A stretch of 41,534 bases of DNA from Natronospirales bacterium (GCA_018971605.1 JAGXAL010000004.1:1-41534), one strand, 5' to 3'. Positions 12,363-21,830 are shown, counted from the stretch's first letter. Program-made: numbers and translations. The notes: generated by a model from the letters alone, not told the origin.

Positions 12363-12968
12363 TCAAGCGGCGGCGTCCGGGGATTTTGCGACGATCACGC
12401 GCGCCGGGCGCAGCAGCCGGTCGTTCAATAGATAGCCCTTCTGGACCGTCAGCAGCACGCTTCCCGGAGGAGCCTCGGTGCTGGGCTGCATGGTCATGGC
12501 CTCGTGCAGCTCCGGATTGAAAGCCGCAGCTTTGGCCGGATTCACTTCGCTCACGCCAAAGCGCTCCAGGGCCGTAGTCAGCATTTTGAGCGTCAAATCC
12601 AGGCCTTCGCGCAAGCCCTCCGCCGAGCTGGCCGCCGCCGCGATGCCTGCTTCCAGGCTGTCTTTGACCGGCAGTAGTTCCTGCGCGAAGCGTTCCAAGC
12701 CGTACTTATGGGCATTCTCGATATCGCGCTGACTGCGTTTGCGCAGGTTATCGAGCTCGGCCACGGCCCGCACGTAACCCTCCCAGTTCTGGGCGGCCTT
12801 TCCCCGGGCCTCGGTCAGCGCGGTTTTGAGTTCCGTGGTCGAATCTGTTGCCAGCGGCTCGGGCGGCGCCGCTGCCGACTCTGCGGCCTGCTCCGCGTGG
12901 GCGGCCTGTTTCTTGCTCACGCTGTCCTCCATTCGACGCTCCCCGGCCGTCTGCCGGATGTGGGTCAT
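12363..12968 (-). CDS. grpE: Nucleotide exchange factor GrpE
   Basis: AVAELDNLRKRSQRDIENAHKYGLERFAQELLPVKDSLEAG; C-terminal GYLLNDRLLRPARVIVAK. Start could be internal (MEDSVSKKQ). Confidence 0.96.
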   Translation of the reverse strand: MTHIRQTAGERRMEDSVSKKQAAHAEQAAESAAAPPEPLATDSTTELKTALTEARGKAAQNWEGYVRAVAELDNLRKRSQRDIENAHKYGLERFAQELLPVKDSLEAGIAAAASSAEGLREGLDLTLKMLTTALERFGVSEVNPAKAAAFNPELHEAMTMQPSTEAPPGSVLLTVQKGYLLNDRLLRPARVIVAKSPDAAA

Positions 12969-13004
12969 CCGCGCTAACGGACGTTGTTTGGCTTGAATTG
13001 GGGT

Positions 13005-14066
13005 TTACTTGCGCGGCTTCAAGGCCGCGCCCAACAGGCGCGCAGTCAAATCCACCAGCGGAATGACGCGCTCGTAAGCCATGCGCGTCGGGCCAATGAC
13101 ACCGAGCACGCCCACTACTTCGTCGCCCACCTTGTAGGGCGCGGTGACCACGCTGCATTCGTCCAATACCTGGTAACCGGACTCTTCACCGATGAATATC
13201 TGCACGCCTTCCGCCGCGGCACACTTGTCCAGCAAGTGCAGAATCTCGCGCCGCTGGTTGAAGGCGTCGAACAGCCGCCGCAGCTTTTCCACGTCGGAGA
13301 GCTCGGCCCATTCCATCAAATTGGTCTCCCCGGCCATGACGTAGCGGCGACCCTGGTCGCGATCGCGGCCTTCAGCGGCTTTTTCCGCCATGCGAATCGC
13401 CGCCGCCATCAGCTCGTTCATGCTCTCGCGCGTACGCCGCAGTTCCTCGAGCAGCGCTGCACGCGCTGCCTGAATATCCTTGCCGGCAAAATGTGCATTC
13501 AGGTAATTACTGATCTGCTGCAGGGCCGCCGGCTCGTAGCGGCGGTCGAGATGCAGCACCCGGTTTTGCACTTCGCCCTCGTTGATCACCAGGATGGCGA
13601 GCACGCGGTTGTCGGACAACGGCAGGAATTCGATATGCCGCCACGCGACATGTCCACGCCGCGGCAGGGTCACCACCCCGGCCATGTGGGTGACGGCCGA
13701 CAGCATGCTGCTGGCTGACGCCAGCAACGCCTGGGGATCGGCCTCGTCCACATCCAGTTGCTGACGGATGAGGCGCACCTCTTGTTGTGCCAGCGGTTTT
13801 ACGGTAAGCAAGCTGTCCACGAAGAAGCGGTAACCCTTGACCGTGGGCACGCGGCCGGCGGAAGTATGCGGCGCAGCGATGAACCCGAATTCCTCCAGGT
13901 CGGCCATGACATTGCGGATGCTGGCGGGGCTCAACTCCATGCCGGAGTCCCGCGACAGGGTGCGCGAACCCAGGGGCTCACCCTCGCGGATATAGCGTTC
14001 CACCAGCACCTTGAGCAGTTGCTGGGCGCGCTCGTTCAAGCCGGTGTTGGCCGTACCGCTCACCAT
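13005..14066 (-). CDS. hrcA: Heat-inducible transcription repressor HrcA
   Basis: LNERAQQLLKVLVERYIREGEPLGSRTLSRDSGMELSPASIRNVMADLEEFGFIAAPHTSAGRVPT wHTH; C-terminal GVLGVIGPTRMAYERVIPLVD. ORF opens at 14117; start uncertain. Confidence 0.96.
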   Translation of the reverse strand: MVSGTANTGLNERAQQLLKVLVERYIREGEPLGSRTLSRDSGMELSPASIRNVMADLEEFGFIAAPHTSAGRVPTVKGYRFFVDSLLTVKPLAQQEVRLIRQQLDVDEADPQALLASASSMLSAVTHMAGVVTLPRRGHVAWRHIEFLPLSDNRVLAILVINEGEVQNRVLHLDRRYEPAALQQISNYLNAHFAGKDIQAARAALLEELRRTRESMNELMAAAIRMAEKAAEGRDRDQGRRYVMAGETNLMEWAELSDVEKLRRLFDAFNQRREILHLLDKCAAAEGVQIFIGEESGYQVLDECSVVTAPYKVGDEVVGVLGVIGPTRMAYERVIPLVDLTARLLGAALKPRK

Positions 14067-14129
14067 ATAAAGACTTGCCTGACTCCACTGCGCCTCGCTT
14101 GGCGCCAATGACCGCAAAGGCCACGGAAA

Positions 14130-14159
14130 AAGCTAGCAACCCACCGGGAAAACTGTCAA
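14130..14159 (-). promoter_or_regulatory. Candidate sigma-70 promoter upstream of hrcA
   Basis: Minus strand TTGACA (14154-14159), 18-nt spacer, TAGCTT (14130-14135). Confidence 0.4.
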
Positions 14160-14199
14160 GCACGCCCGGCGTTTCACCCTGCCCGGCCGCCATGCTAAC

Positions 14200-15111
14200 G
14201 TGGCTGCCGACATGGGCAGCCATTTTGCCACCATCGCGGTGCTGGGTCGCGAAGGCGATCCGCAAATTGCAGCGACGCTTGCCGCCCTGCTTGCCGAGTT
14301 GCGTACTGCCGAGACCGCGGTCCTAGTTGACAAAGCACTCAAACCACTGACGGGCCCGGGTGCCGGCGTACAATTTGCCGGGCATCCGCAGCTCGCGGCC
14401 GAGGCCGAGCTCGCCATCGTGATCGGCGGCGACGGCACCTTGCTCAAGGCCGCGCACATTTTCGATGCGCGGCCGGTGCCGCTGGTCGGCATCAATCTCG
14501 GCCGGCTCGGCTTCCTTACCGATATAACGCCCGAATCCCTGGACGGCGATATCGGCGCGATCCTGCGCGGAGAATACCAGGCGGAGCGCCGCCTGAGGCT
14601 GCAATCCGAAGTGCTGCACGCCGCACAAGTCACGGCCTGCCCGCCGGCGCTCAACGACGTAGTGATCCAGAAAACCGACGGCGGACGGCTGATCGAATTC
14701 GAGACGCACGTGGACGGTCAGTTTGTATGCGCGCACCGTGCCGACGGCATCATCGTGGCCACGCCCACCGGCTCGACTGCCTACGCACTATCCGGAGGCG
14801 GATCCATTCTGCAGCCTGCACTGAACGCCGTGACCCTGGTGCCCATCTGCCCGCACGCACTGGGTGACCGTCCCATTGTGCTCAGCAGCGCCAGCCGCGT
14901 GGAAATCGTCATCAACCATACCCACGGCGGTCGCGCCCAGGTCACCAGTGACGGGCAGCACACACACCTGCTCAGTACCGGCGACCGGGTGCGGGTGCAG
15001 TGCGCCGCAGAAGGCGTGACCTTCATCCATCCACGCGGCTATGACTACTACCGCATCCTGCGCACCAAGCTGCACTGGGGTCCGGCACCGGTACGCACTG
15101 ACAGGTCCTGA
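14200..15111 (+). CDS. nadK: NAD kinase
   Basis: LAIVIGGDGTLLKAAH (GGDG motif), LVGINLGRLGFLTDI, ATPTGSTAYALSGGGSI. Start could be MGSHF at 14212. Confidence 0.96.
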   Translation: MAADMGSHFATIAVLGREGDPQIAATLAALLAELRTAETAVLVDKALKPLTGPGAGVQFAGHPQLAAEAELAIVIGGDGTLLKAAHIFDARPVPLVGINLGRLGFLTDITPESLDGDIGAILRGEYQAERRLRLQSEVLHAAQVTACPPALNDVVIQKTDGGRLIEFETHVDGQFVCAHRADGIIVATPTGSTAYALSGGGSILQPALNAVTLVPICPHALGDRPIVLSSASRVEIVINHTHGGRAQVTSDGQHTHLLSTGDRVRVQCAAEGVTFIHPRGYDYYRILRTKLHWGPAPVRTDRS

Positions 15112-15114
15112 AGC

Positions 15115-16788
15115 ATGCTGACGCAGCTCGCCATTCGCGACTTCGCCATCATCGAAAAGATGGAACTGGATTTCACCGCCGGCCTGAGCGTGCTGACCGG
15201 CGAAACCGGCGCCGGCAAGTCCATCCTGGTGGACGCACTCGGCTTGGTGCTGGGCGATCGCGCGGACGCCGACGTGATTCGCGCGAGTGCCGAGCGCGCG
15301 GAGATCAGCGCCGAGTTCGATACCGGCAAATTACCGGCGGTGCGCGCCTGGCTGGACGCGCATGAGCTCTCTGCCGACGGCGCCTGCATCCTGCGCCGCG
15401 TCATAGCGCGCGACGGCCGCGCCCGCGGCCAGATCAATGGGCGTAGCGTACCGCTGCAATTGCTGCGCGAGCTGGGCGAGCAACTCGTGGACATCCACGG
15501 CCAGCACGAGCACCAATCCTTGTTGCGCCCGGCCGCGCAACTTGCCCTGCTGGACGAATTTGCGGATCACCCGGACTTGCTTGCGCACATCGCGCGGCTG
15601 TACCAAGACTGGAAAGCCACGCAGGAACGCCTGCTCGAATTGCGCAGCGCGGCGCAGCAACGCGACACGCGGCTTGAATTGTTGCGCCATCAAGTCGCCG
15701 AACTGGAAGCGCTCGGCTTGCAGCCCGGCGAGATCGCCGCGCTCGACGAAGAACACCGGCGCCTTGCCAACAGCGGCAAACTCATGGCAGGCACGCAAGC
15801 TGCACTCAATAGTCTCTATGAAAGCGAGGAGGCTTCCGCTCACCAGCTGACTCACCAGGCACTGACTACGCTCGCTGCCTTAACTGAACTTGATCCGTTA
15901 CTCAAGCCGACCTGCGAACTTCTGCAGAACGCCGAAATCCAGCTGGACGAAGCCGGTGACAGCCTGCGCCGTTACCTGTCGGCCGCCGACCTCGACCCGC
16001 AGCGGCTCGAACAGATCGAAAACCGGCTGGGCGCGATTCACGATGTGGCACGCAAGCACCATGCTGAAGCCGAAGACCTGCCGGCACTGCTGGAAAAGCT
16101 GAGCGCGGAACTACGCAGCGTGGAGAACTCCGAAATCACGCTGCAGGAACTGGAAACCGAATTCGCGCGCCTGGGCAAGAGCTATCGCGAAGCCGCCGCC
16201 CGACTCGGTGACCAGCGCCGCCGCGCAGCCGACAAACTGGCCGGCAAGGTTGCCGCCATCATGCACGAACTCGGCATGCCCGGCGGCCGCTTCGCCATTG
16301 AAGTCAGCAGCGATCCCGAGCGCTTCGCGCCGCAGGGCAACAACAACGTGGAATTCCAGGTGAGCGCCAATCCCGGTCAGCCGCTGAAGCCGCTGGCGCG
16401 CGTCGCTTCGGGCGGCGAATTGTCCCGCATTGCACTGGCCATCCAGGTCGTCACGGCGCGCGCCAGCGCCATCCCCTGCCTGATCTTCGACGAGGTGGAT
16501 GCCGGCATCGGCGGAGGCGTCGCCGAAATCGTGGGCCGCTACCTGCGCAGCCTCGGCGCTAGCCGCCAAGTGCTGTGTGTCACGCACCTGGCGCAAGTGG
16601 CCTCGCAGGCGCACCAGCACATCCGCGTGCTCAAGCAGACACGCGGCCAAGCGACCGCCACGCACATTGAAGTGCTTGACAGAAAAACCCGGGTCGAGGA
16701 ACTGGCACGCATGCTGGGCGGGGTGGAAATCACCGCGACCACGCGCAAACACGCCAGTGAAATGATTGCGCGCGCAGGCGGCGACTGA
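15115..16788 (+). CDS. recN: DNA repair protein RecN
   Basis: 557 aa; MLTQLAIRDFAIIEKMELDFTAGLSVLTGETGAGKSILVDALGLVLGDRA, ASGGELSRIALAIQ, LIFDEVDAGIGGGVAEIVG. Confidence 0.98.
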   Translation: MLTQLAIRDFAIIEKMELDFTAGLSVLTGETGAGKSILVDALGLVLGDRADADVIRASAERAEISAEFDTGKLPAVRAWLDAHELSADGACILRRVIARDGRARGQINGRSVPLQLLRELGEQLVDIHGQHEHQSLLRPAAQLALLDEFADHPDLLAHIARLYQDWKATQERLLELRSAAQQRDTRLELLRHQVAELEALGLQPGEIAALDEEHRRLANSGKLMAGTQAALNSLYESEEASAHQLTHQALTTLAALTELDPLLKPTCELLQNAEIQLDEAGDSLRRYLSAADLDPQRLEQIENRLGAIHDVARKHHAEAEDLPALLEKLSAELRSVENSEITLQELETEFARLGKSYREAAARLGDQRRRAADKLAGKVAAIMHELGMPGGRFAIEVSSDPERFAPQGNNNVEFQVSANPGQPLKPLARVASGGELSRIALAIQVVTARASAIPCLIFDEVDAGIGGGVAEIVGRYLRSLGASRQVLCVTHLAQVASQAHQHIRVLKQTRGQATATHIEVLDRKTRVEELARMLGGVEITATTRKHASEMIARAGGD

Positions 16789-16790
16789 GG

Positions 16791-17216
16791 CTACCGGGTA
16801 TTCAATGTTTTGTGGCAACCCGGACAGATGCCATACAAATACAACGAGTGATCGGTGATTTCATAGCCTTTGGCATTGGCAATCTGCTTCTGGCGCTGCT
16901 CGATCTCGCCGTCCACGAACTCGTCCACGCGCCCGCATTTGACGCACACGATATGGTCGTGATGCGTGCCCTGGTTCAACTCGAACACCGAATGGCCGCC
17001 TTCGAAATGATGCCGGGTCACGAGCCCCGCCGCCTCGAACTGGGTCAGCACCCGATAAACCGTCGCCAGGCCTATGTCCTCGCCTGAATCGAGCAGCGCC
17101 TTGTACATGTCCTCCGCGCTCATGTGGCGGTGCTCGCTGCTCTCGAGAATCTCGAGAATCTTGACCCGCGGCAGGGTCACCTTGAGACCGGCATTACGTA
17201 ATTCCTGATTTTCCAC
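16791..17216 (-). CDS. fur: Ferric uptake regulator Fur
   Basis: 141 aa; LRNAGLKVTLPRVKILEILESSEHRHMSAEDMYKALLDSGEDIGLATVYRVLTQFEAAGLVTRHHFEGGHSVFELNQGTHHDHIVCVKCGRVDEF. Confidence 0.98.
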   Translation of the reverse strand: MENQELRNAGLKVTLPRVKILEILESSEHRHMSAEDMYKALLDSGEDIGLATVYRVLTQFEAAGLVTRHHFEGGHSVFELNQGTHHDHIVCVKCGRVDEFVDGEIEQRQKQIANAKGYEITDHSLYLYGICPGCHKTLNTR

Positions 17217-17301
17217 GCAGTATTCCTCGGCTCACCGCTTCTCGACACGCCGGCACTCGGGTATTATCACTCCCTCGCCAAGCAACGCAACCAGCCACCG
17301 A

Positions 17302-17634
17302 ATGCGACCAATTGTTCCCGTCATGGTGTTCGCGGCGCTCACTTTGAGCGCGTGCGTTTACCGTCCCGACATAAAGCAAGGCAATTTTCTCAAGCCCGGA
17401 ATGATCGCGCAGGTGAAACCCGGCATGACCGAGGCGCAGGTGCGCTTCGTGCTCGGCCCGCCGATGATCCGCGATCCGTTCCATCCCGACCGCTGGGACT
17501 ACGTGTACTACAACCTGCCGGCCAGCCGCGCCGCGAATCAAAGCGTGAGCCGCGAGCACGTGCTGGTGCAATTCAAGGATGGCAAAGTGGTGGGCGTCGA
17601 GCAGGTCGCAATACCGCCCCCCGCCAGCGGCTGA
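17302..17634 (+). CDS. bamE: Outer membrane protein assembly factor BamE (SmpA/OmlA lipoprotein)
   Basis: Lipobox LSAC, YRPDIKQGNFLKPGMIAQVKPGMTEAQVRFVLGPPMIRDPFHPDRWDYVYY. Confidence 0.95.
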   Translation: MRPIVPVMVFAALTLSACVYRPDIKQGNFLKPGMIAQVKPGMTEAQVRFVLGPPMIRDPFHPDRWDYVYYNLPASRAANQSVSREHVLVQFKDGKVVGVEQVAIPPPASG

Positions 17635-17635
17635 A

Positions 17636-17926
17636 TCAGCGTTGCCTCCAGGCGCGCTCACGGCGCGCCTGCTTCGGATCAGTTGGCAATTCCCGGTAGA
17701 TTTCCACGCGATCACCGTCGCGCAATACGTGTTGCAGACCGATGGTTCGCCCAAAGATGCCGAGCTTGCAAGTCGTCAGCTCAATTTCCGGAAACTGTTG
17801 CAGCAAACCCGACAAGCGCAGCGCGTCATGCGCCGTGGCACCGACCCCAAGCTCGATCGCTGCCAGCTGCTGCACGTCGCTGCGGGCATACACCACTTCA
17901 ACGTGCAGGATTTGCGGATTTGTCAT
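17636..17926 (-). CDS. rnfH: RnfH family protein (UPF0125, RatB)
   Basis: [26 protein letters not shown]..., KLGIFGRTIGLQHVLRDGDRVEIYRELPTDPKQARRERA. Start trimmed to ATG 17926. Confidence 0.9.
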   Translation of the reverse strand: MTNPQILHVEVVYARSDVQQLAAIELGVGATAHDALRLSGLLQQFPEIELTTCKLGIFGRTIGLQHVLRDGDRVEIYRELPTDPKQARRERAWRQR

Positions 17927-18350
17927 ACAAGGCAGCGGCGCGGCGTGCAAATGCCGCAACGAGCGAATTGCAGATTTCATGGAACACCGGGCCTGCCATC
18001 AAGTCGAGCACCGCACCGGCAAACTCGAATTGCATGTTGAGCGTGACCTTGGAACCTTCAGCGCCAAGGTCCTCGAAGCTCCAATGACCCTCAAGATGCC
18101 GGAACGGACCGTGGTCCAGGGCAATCACAATGCCGCGTCCGGGACTCAGTTGGTTGCGGGTGATGAACGTTTTGTGAAAGCCGCCGCGGGCCAGCTCCAG
18201 ACTGGCGCGCATCTCCGTGTCCGTCTGGGAAAGAATGGCTGCCTGGCTACACCACGGCAGGAATTCGGGGTAACGCGCAACGTCGTTCACCAGTGCGTAC
18301 ATCTGCGCAGCGGTGTACGGCACCAGCGCGGTCTTGTTGACGATACGCAT
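17898..18350 (-). CDS. ratA: RatA-like / coenzyme Q-binding START-domain protein
   Basis: [40 protein letters not shown]...; adjacent to rnfH and divergent from smpB, as is typical. Confidence 0.93.
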   Translation of the reverse strand: MRIVNKTALVPYTAAQMYALVNDVARYPEFLPWCSQAAILSQTDTEMRASLELARGGFHKTFITRNQLSPGRGIVIALDHGPFRHLEGHWSFEDLGAEGSKVTLNMQFEFAGAVLDLMAGPVFHEICNSLVAAFARRAAALYDKSANPAR

Positions 18351-18444
18351 GCGTTGCGCTCAGCGGGGAATCGTGGCCAGCGTGGCCTGTGATTGTGAAG
18401 CAAATGCCCGAGACGTACAACGCCGGAACGCTGCAGCCTGCAGC

Positions 18445-18450
18445 TATAAT
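18445..18450 (+). promoter_or_regulatory. Perfect TATAAT -10 element just upstream of smpB
   Basis: TATAAT at 18445-18450, 6 nt before ATG 18457; no convincing -35 seen. Confidence 0.35.
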
Positions 18451-18456
18451 CGGCGC

Positions 18457-18936
18457 ATGCCGCAACATAAAGAAACGACTGCTGCTGCTGCCGCAACCAT
18501 TGCACTCAACAAGCGTGCACGCTTTGATTATTTCATCGAGGAGCGCCTGGAAGCCGGTCTCGCGCTGCAGGGTTGGGAAGTCAAAAGCCTGCGCGCCGCC
18601 AAGGCGCAGATCACCGAAAGCTACGTGCTCATCAAGAGTGGGGAAGCCTGGCTCTTGGGTGCACACGTGACGCCGCTCAATACCGCTTCCACTCACGTGC
18701 ACACGGATCCCATCCGGACCCGCAAGCTGCTGCTGAACCGCGCCGAATTGGACCGGCTTACGGGCGCAGTCGAACGCAAGGGTTACACGCTGGTGCCGCT
18801 GGCGCTCTACTGGAAGCGCGGCCGAGCCAAGCTTGAAATCGGCCTCGCCAAGGGCAAGAAACTGCACGACAAGCGCGCCACGCAAAAGGCACGCGACTGG
18901 GAACGCCAAAAGAGCCGGCTGCTGCGGCACGGCTGA
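18457..18936 (+). CDS. smpB: SsrA-binding protein SmpB
   Basis: [58 protein letters not shown]-terminal [28 protein letters not shown] trimmed to ATG 18457. Confidence 0.97.
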   Translation: MPQHKETTAAAAATIALNKRARFDYFIEERLEAGLALQGWEVKSLRAAKAQITESYVLIKSGEAWLLGAHVTPLNTASTHVHTDPIRTRKLLLNRAELDRLTGAVERKGYTLVPLALYWKRGRAKLEIGLAKGKKLHDKRATQKARDWERQKSRLLRHG

Positions 18937-18977
18937 GCGGCAGGACTCCCGCCGTTGTAAAATGATCCCGACACCGT

Positions 18978-19347
18978 GGGGGCGACCTGGTTTCGACGTG
19001 GGTCGCGAAACCCGAAGTGCATGCCGAGGTGCAGGATTCCTCGTAAAACTGTCTTGCAACAAAGCTAGTTGCGAACGACGCGAACTACGCCCTAGCCGCC
19101 TAATCCCGGCTAGCCGTTGACTGGAGCCGTGCTTGTGCGTCCAGCGCCTTTCGGGGCATTCAACGGTCGAGTCTCACAAGCTCGCGGTGGAGTGCGTCCG
19201 GCACTTACCGCTAAACAAAACCGGACCCGCCACTTGTCTTCCCTGCCCGTCGGGTAGCAGGTGGTTAAATCAAAGACGTGTGCTACGCATGTAGAGCCAA
19301 GGGCGGAGGGCTTGCGGACGCGGGTTCGATTCCCGCCGCCTCCACCA
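18978..19347 (+). ncRNA. ssrA: Transfer-messenger RNA (tmRNA, ssrA)
   Basis: 5' GGGGGCGACCTGGTTTCGACGTGGG and 3' GGTTCGATTCCCGCCGCCTCCACCA pair as a tRNA-like acceptor. Tag ORF 19071-19103 encodes ANDANYALAA*. Lies directly downstream of smpB. Confidence 0.97.
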
Positions 19348-19354
19348 AAACACC

Positions 19355-19379
19355 AAAGGCCGCTCAACGAGCGGCCTTT
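19355..19379 (+). terminator. Intrinsic terminator of ssrA
   Basis: AAAGGCCGCTC-AAC-GAGCGGCCTTT hairpin 8 nt after the tmRNA CCA end. Confidence 0.8.
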
Positions 19380-19421
19380 GCATTTCCGAGGCGGAAGTCA
19401 AACGTCCGGGCAATTGACGGG

Positions 19422-20588
19422 TCAGATTTTAAGCGTTGCCAGCAGCGGCAACGCCGCAAGCTGCAGAACCACCGCGGCAACCACCAGCCACACGGCACCA
19501 AATTGATACAGCGCGCCGAGCATCACGCTGCCCACCAGCCAGGCTGCACCAAAGGCTGTATCGAATAAACCGTAAGCAGTGCCCCGCAAGGCTTCTGGTG
19601 TAAACGTGGCTACCCCCGCGCGCACCGTGCTTTCCTGCACACCGAGCGCCGCACCCCATAACACGGCGCCAATCCATATCCACAGCGGATTCACCGTCAG
19701 GAACAGCAGCGGCAAGGTCGGAAGTGTAAGCAGGGGCAACGCGTACAGCACTTTCAATCCATAGCGGTCATAAAAGCGCCCCGCCACAATGGCGGCAACC
19801 GCGTCCGCACCCATGGCCACTGCGAACAGCACCGGGATAAGCGCAGGTGCCAGGCGCCGGGTCACGGCCAGGTGGTAAGAAACGATGATGAAGTGGGAAA
19901 ACCCGAGCACCGCCACCACGGCGAACGCCAAGTAATAGTAATAACGCGCGTCGAAACGCAAGTGCAGCACCGAGTGCGATGTGTTGCCCGCATCCGGCTC
20001 CAGACCACGCGCACGCCAGAGAAAAAACAGCGCCAATAGCGCCGGCACCGCCAGTACGGCAAACCCGAGCCGATAACCTGAAATCACCACGGCCCCCGCC
20101 ACCACCAGCGGTCCGGTGACTGCGCCCAACTGGTCGAGAAACTCATGCAGGCCAAACGCATAGCCGTGGCCCAGTTCACGGCCGGCGCGCGACAGCAGCG
20201 CATCCTTGGCGGGATTGCGTATGCCCTTGCCGATACGCTCGAGGAACACCAGGATGCTGGCCGGCCACACAGCCGAGGCCAGCGCCAAGGCCGGCACCGA
20301 GAACAGGTTGAGCGTGTAGCCGGCGCCCATCAGCTTCCAATGCCCGCGCCGGTGGTCGGCATAGCGCCCCGCCGCGAGGCGCACGGCGTAACCGAGAAAT
20401 TCGCCCAGACCCGCCACTATCCCCACGATTACCGGTGTGCCGCCGAGCACCGCAAGGTAGGGGCCCACGATGCTGCGCCCGCCCTCATATACCAGATCGG
20501 CAAACAGGCTGACGATCCCAATGCTGATGACGAAGCGCAGCGCACCGCTGCGCCCCGAATTACGCGCACTGTCATGCGGATTTCTCAT
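19422..20588 (-). CDS. Major facilitator superfamily transporter
   Basis: 388 aa; SLFADLVYEGGRSIVGPYLAVLGGTPVIVGIVAGLGEFLGYAVRLAAGRYADHRRGHW, many TM helices, RIGKGIRNPAKDALLS. Confidence 0.88.
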   Translation of the reverse strand: MRNPHDSARNSGRSGALRFVISIGIVSLFADLVYEGGRSIVGPYLAVLGGTPVIVGIVAGLGEFLGYAVRLAAGRYADHRRGHWKLMGAGYTLNLFSVPALALASAVWPASILVFLERIGKGIRNPAKDALLSRAGRELGHGYAFGLHEFLDQLGAVTGPLVVAGAVVISGYRLGFAVLAVPALLALFFLWRARGLEPDAGNTSHSVLHLRFDARYYYYLAFAVVAVLGFSHFIIVSYHLAVTRRLAPALIPVLFAVAMGADAVAAIVAGRFYDRYGLKVLYALPLLTLPTLPLLFLTVNPLWIWIGAVLWGAALGVQESTVRAGVATFTPEALRGTAYGLFDTAFGAAWLVGSVMLGALYQFGAVWLVVAAVVLQLAALPLLATLKI

Positions 20589-20631
20589 GGAGCTGCCGCC
20601 AGATGCCGTGGTGGTAAGGGCTACTGGATAG

Positions 20632-20660
20632 CAAACTGCCGGCTTTCGGCCGGCAGTTTG
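20632..20660 (-). terminator. Hairpin downstream of tonB, probable terminator
   Basis: 12-bp perfect stem CAAACTGCCGGC / GCCGGCAGTTTG with a 5-nt loop between the tonB stop and the MFS gene. No clear U-tract. Confidence 0.55.
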
Positions 20661-20676
20661 TTCAACACCCGGAGGC

Positions 20677-21336
20677 TCAACCCCCGCTCAGACTGTATTG
20701 AATCGGTATCGTGAACACAAATTGCCGGTTCTGGAACTGCTCCGGTGGCGCCGCACAATGCGCGGTATTCACCGCCTGCACGCCGGCGACGTCCAGCGAA
20801 CGTGTACCGCTGGAACGTTTAACCGCGGCATCGGTGATGGTGCCATTCAGGTAATTGAATTGCACCGTTACGGTCCCGGTGCTGCCATTCAGCAGGGCTT
20901 CGCGCGGGTAATGCCGAATTGCCACGGCTTGAATGCAGGTACGCAGCTGCTCCTGGAAACTCGCTTCGATGGCCGCCATGTCAACCGGTTGACGCGGTTG
21001 CGGCGGCGGCGGTGGCGGTGGCGGTGGTACCGCGCCCGGCACCGGGATCGGGATCGGGATCGGCGGCACCTCCGTCAACGGCTGCGGCTTCGGCATATTG
21101 GGCACCGGCGGCTGCGGCGTCTTGGGCGGCGGCGGTGGTGGTGGCGGCGGCGGCGGCGGAATGGTCACCACCGCGACATTGGGTTTCGGGGGCGGTGGCG
21201 GCTTGTGGGTCTGCTGCCAAATGATCACTCCCGTTACGATCAGGCCGATGAGCACTTCGGCGATGATCGCCAAAATGAGGTTCCGGCCATTTTTGAGCGA
21301 GAAAAAGCTTTCGCTAAAAACGTGCTGAGTGTCCAC
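20677..21336 (-). CDS. tonB: TonB-family energy transducer
   Basis: Single N-terminal TM, proline-rich linker with a 12-proline run, C-terminal TonB-like region REALLNGSTGTVTVQFNYLNGTITDAAVKRSSGTRSLDVAGVQAV. Confidence 0.9.
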   Translation of the reverse strand: MDTQHVFSESFFSLKNGRNLILAIIAEVLIGLIVTGVIIWQQTHKPPPPPKPNVAVVTIPPPPPPPPPPPPKTPQPPVPNMPKPQPLTEVPPIPIPIPVPGAVPPPPPPPPPQPRQPVDMAAIEASFQEQLRTCIQAVAIRHYPREALLNGSTGTVTVQFNYLNGTITDAAVKRSSGTRSLDVAGVQAVNTAHCAAPPEQFQNRQFVFTIPIQYSLSGG

Positions 21337-21355
21337 CTTGATACCTTATGATGGA

Positions 21356-21751
21356 TTAATCAATGTTTTTAGCGGCGATACCGATCTGGGTCACCCCCGC
21401 TTCACGACACGCATCCATGACGATCACCAGATCCTGAAGGTTCGCCTCCTTGGCGCCCGCGATGGTGATGTTGGCGTGCGCAGGATCTTGGCCCAGCAGA
21501 TAGGATGTCAGCTGATCGGGAGTCATGATCTGATTCTCGACCACGATCTGTCCATGCGCCTGCAGGCTGATGATGATCTTGGGCCGCTCGATGGTCACCG
21601 CCGTGCTGCTCTGCGGCAGGTGCGAGGCGATGCCCGTAGCCGGGATCATGCGCAGCGTAATCATGATGAAGAACACCAGCAGGAAGAGCATGATGTCGAT
21701 CATGTTGATGATCTCGATTCTGCCCTTCTTTTTTTCAACGAAACTTGCCAT
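21356..21751 (-). CDS. exbD: Biopolymer transport protein ExbD/TolR family
   Basis: 131 aa; RIEIINMIDIMLFLLVFFIMITL TM with the conserved Asp. Confidence 0.93.
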   Translation of the reverse strand: MASFVEKKKGRIEIINMIDIMLFLLVFFIMITLRMIPATGIASHLPQSSTAVTIERPKIIISLQAHGQIVVENQIMTPDQLTSYLLGQDPAHANITIAGAKEANLQDLVIVMDACREAGVTQIGIAAKNID

Positions 21752-21830
21752 GGCGATTACCTGCCTTGGCCGTGCTTGACGGCCAGTTGAAACTCAACCG
21801 CAACCTCGAACCTCAGACCCATATCCGGGC

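Noticed and set aside
18247-19062. 271-aa minus ORF spanning the tmRNA 5' end, smpB and ratA
   Set aside because: Overlaps well-supported smpB and tmRNA on the opposite strand.
18978-19430. Possible genomic island inserted at the tmRNA 3' end
   Set aside because: tmRNA is a common integration site, but no integrase, attachment-site duplication or phage genes follow; the next gene is an ordinary MFS transporter.
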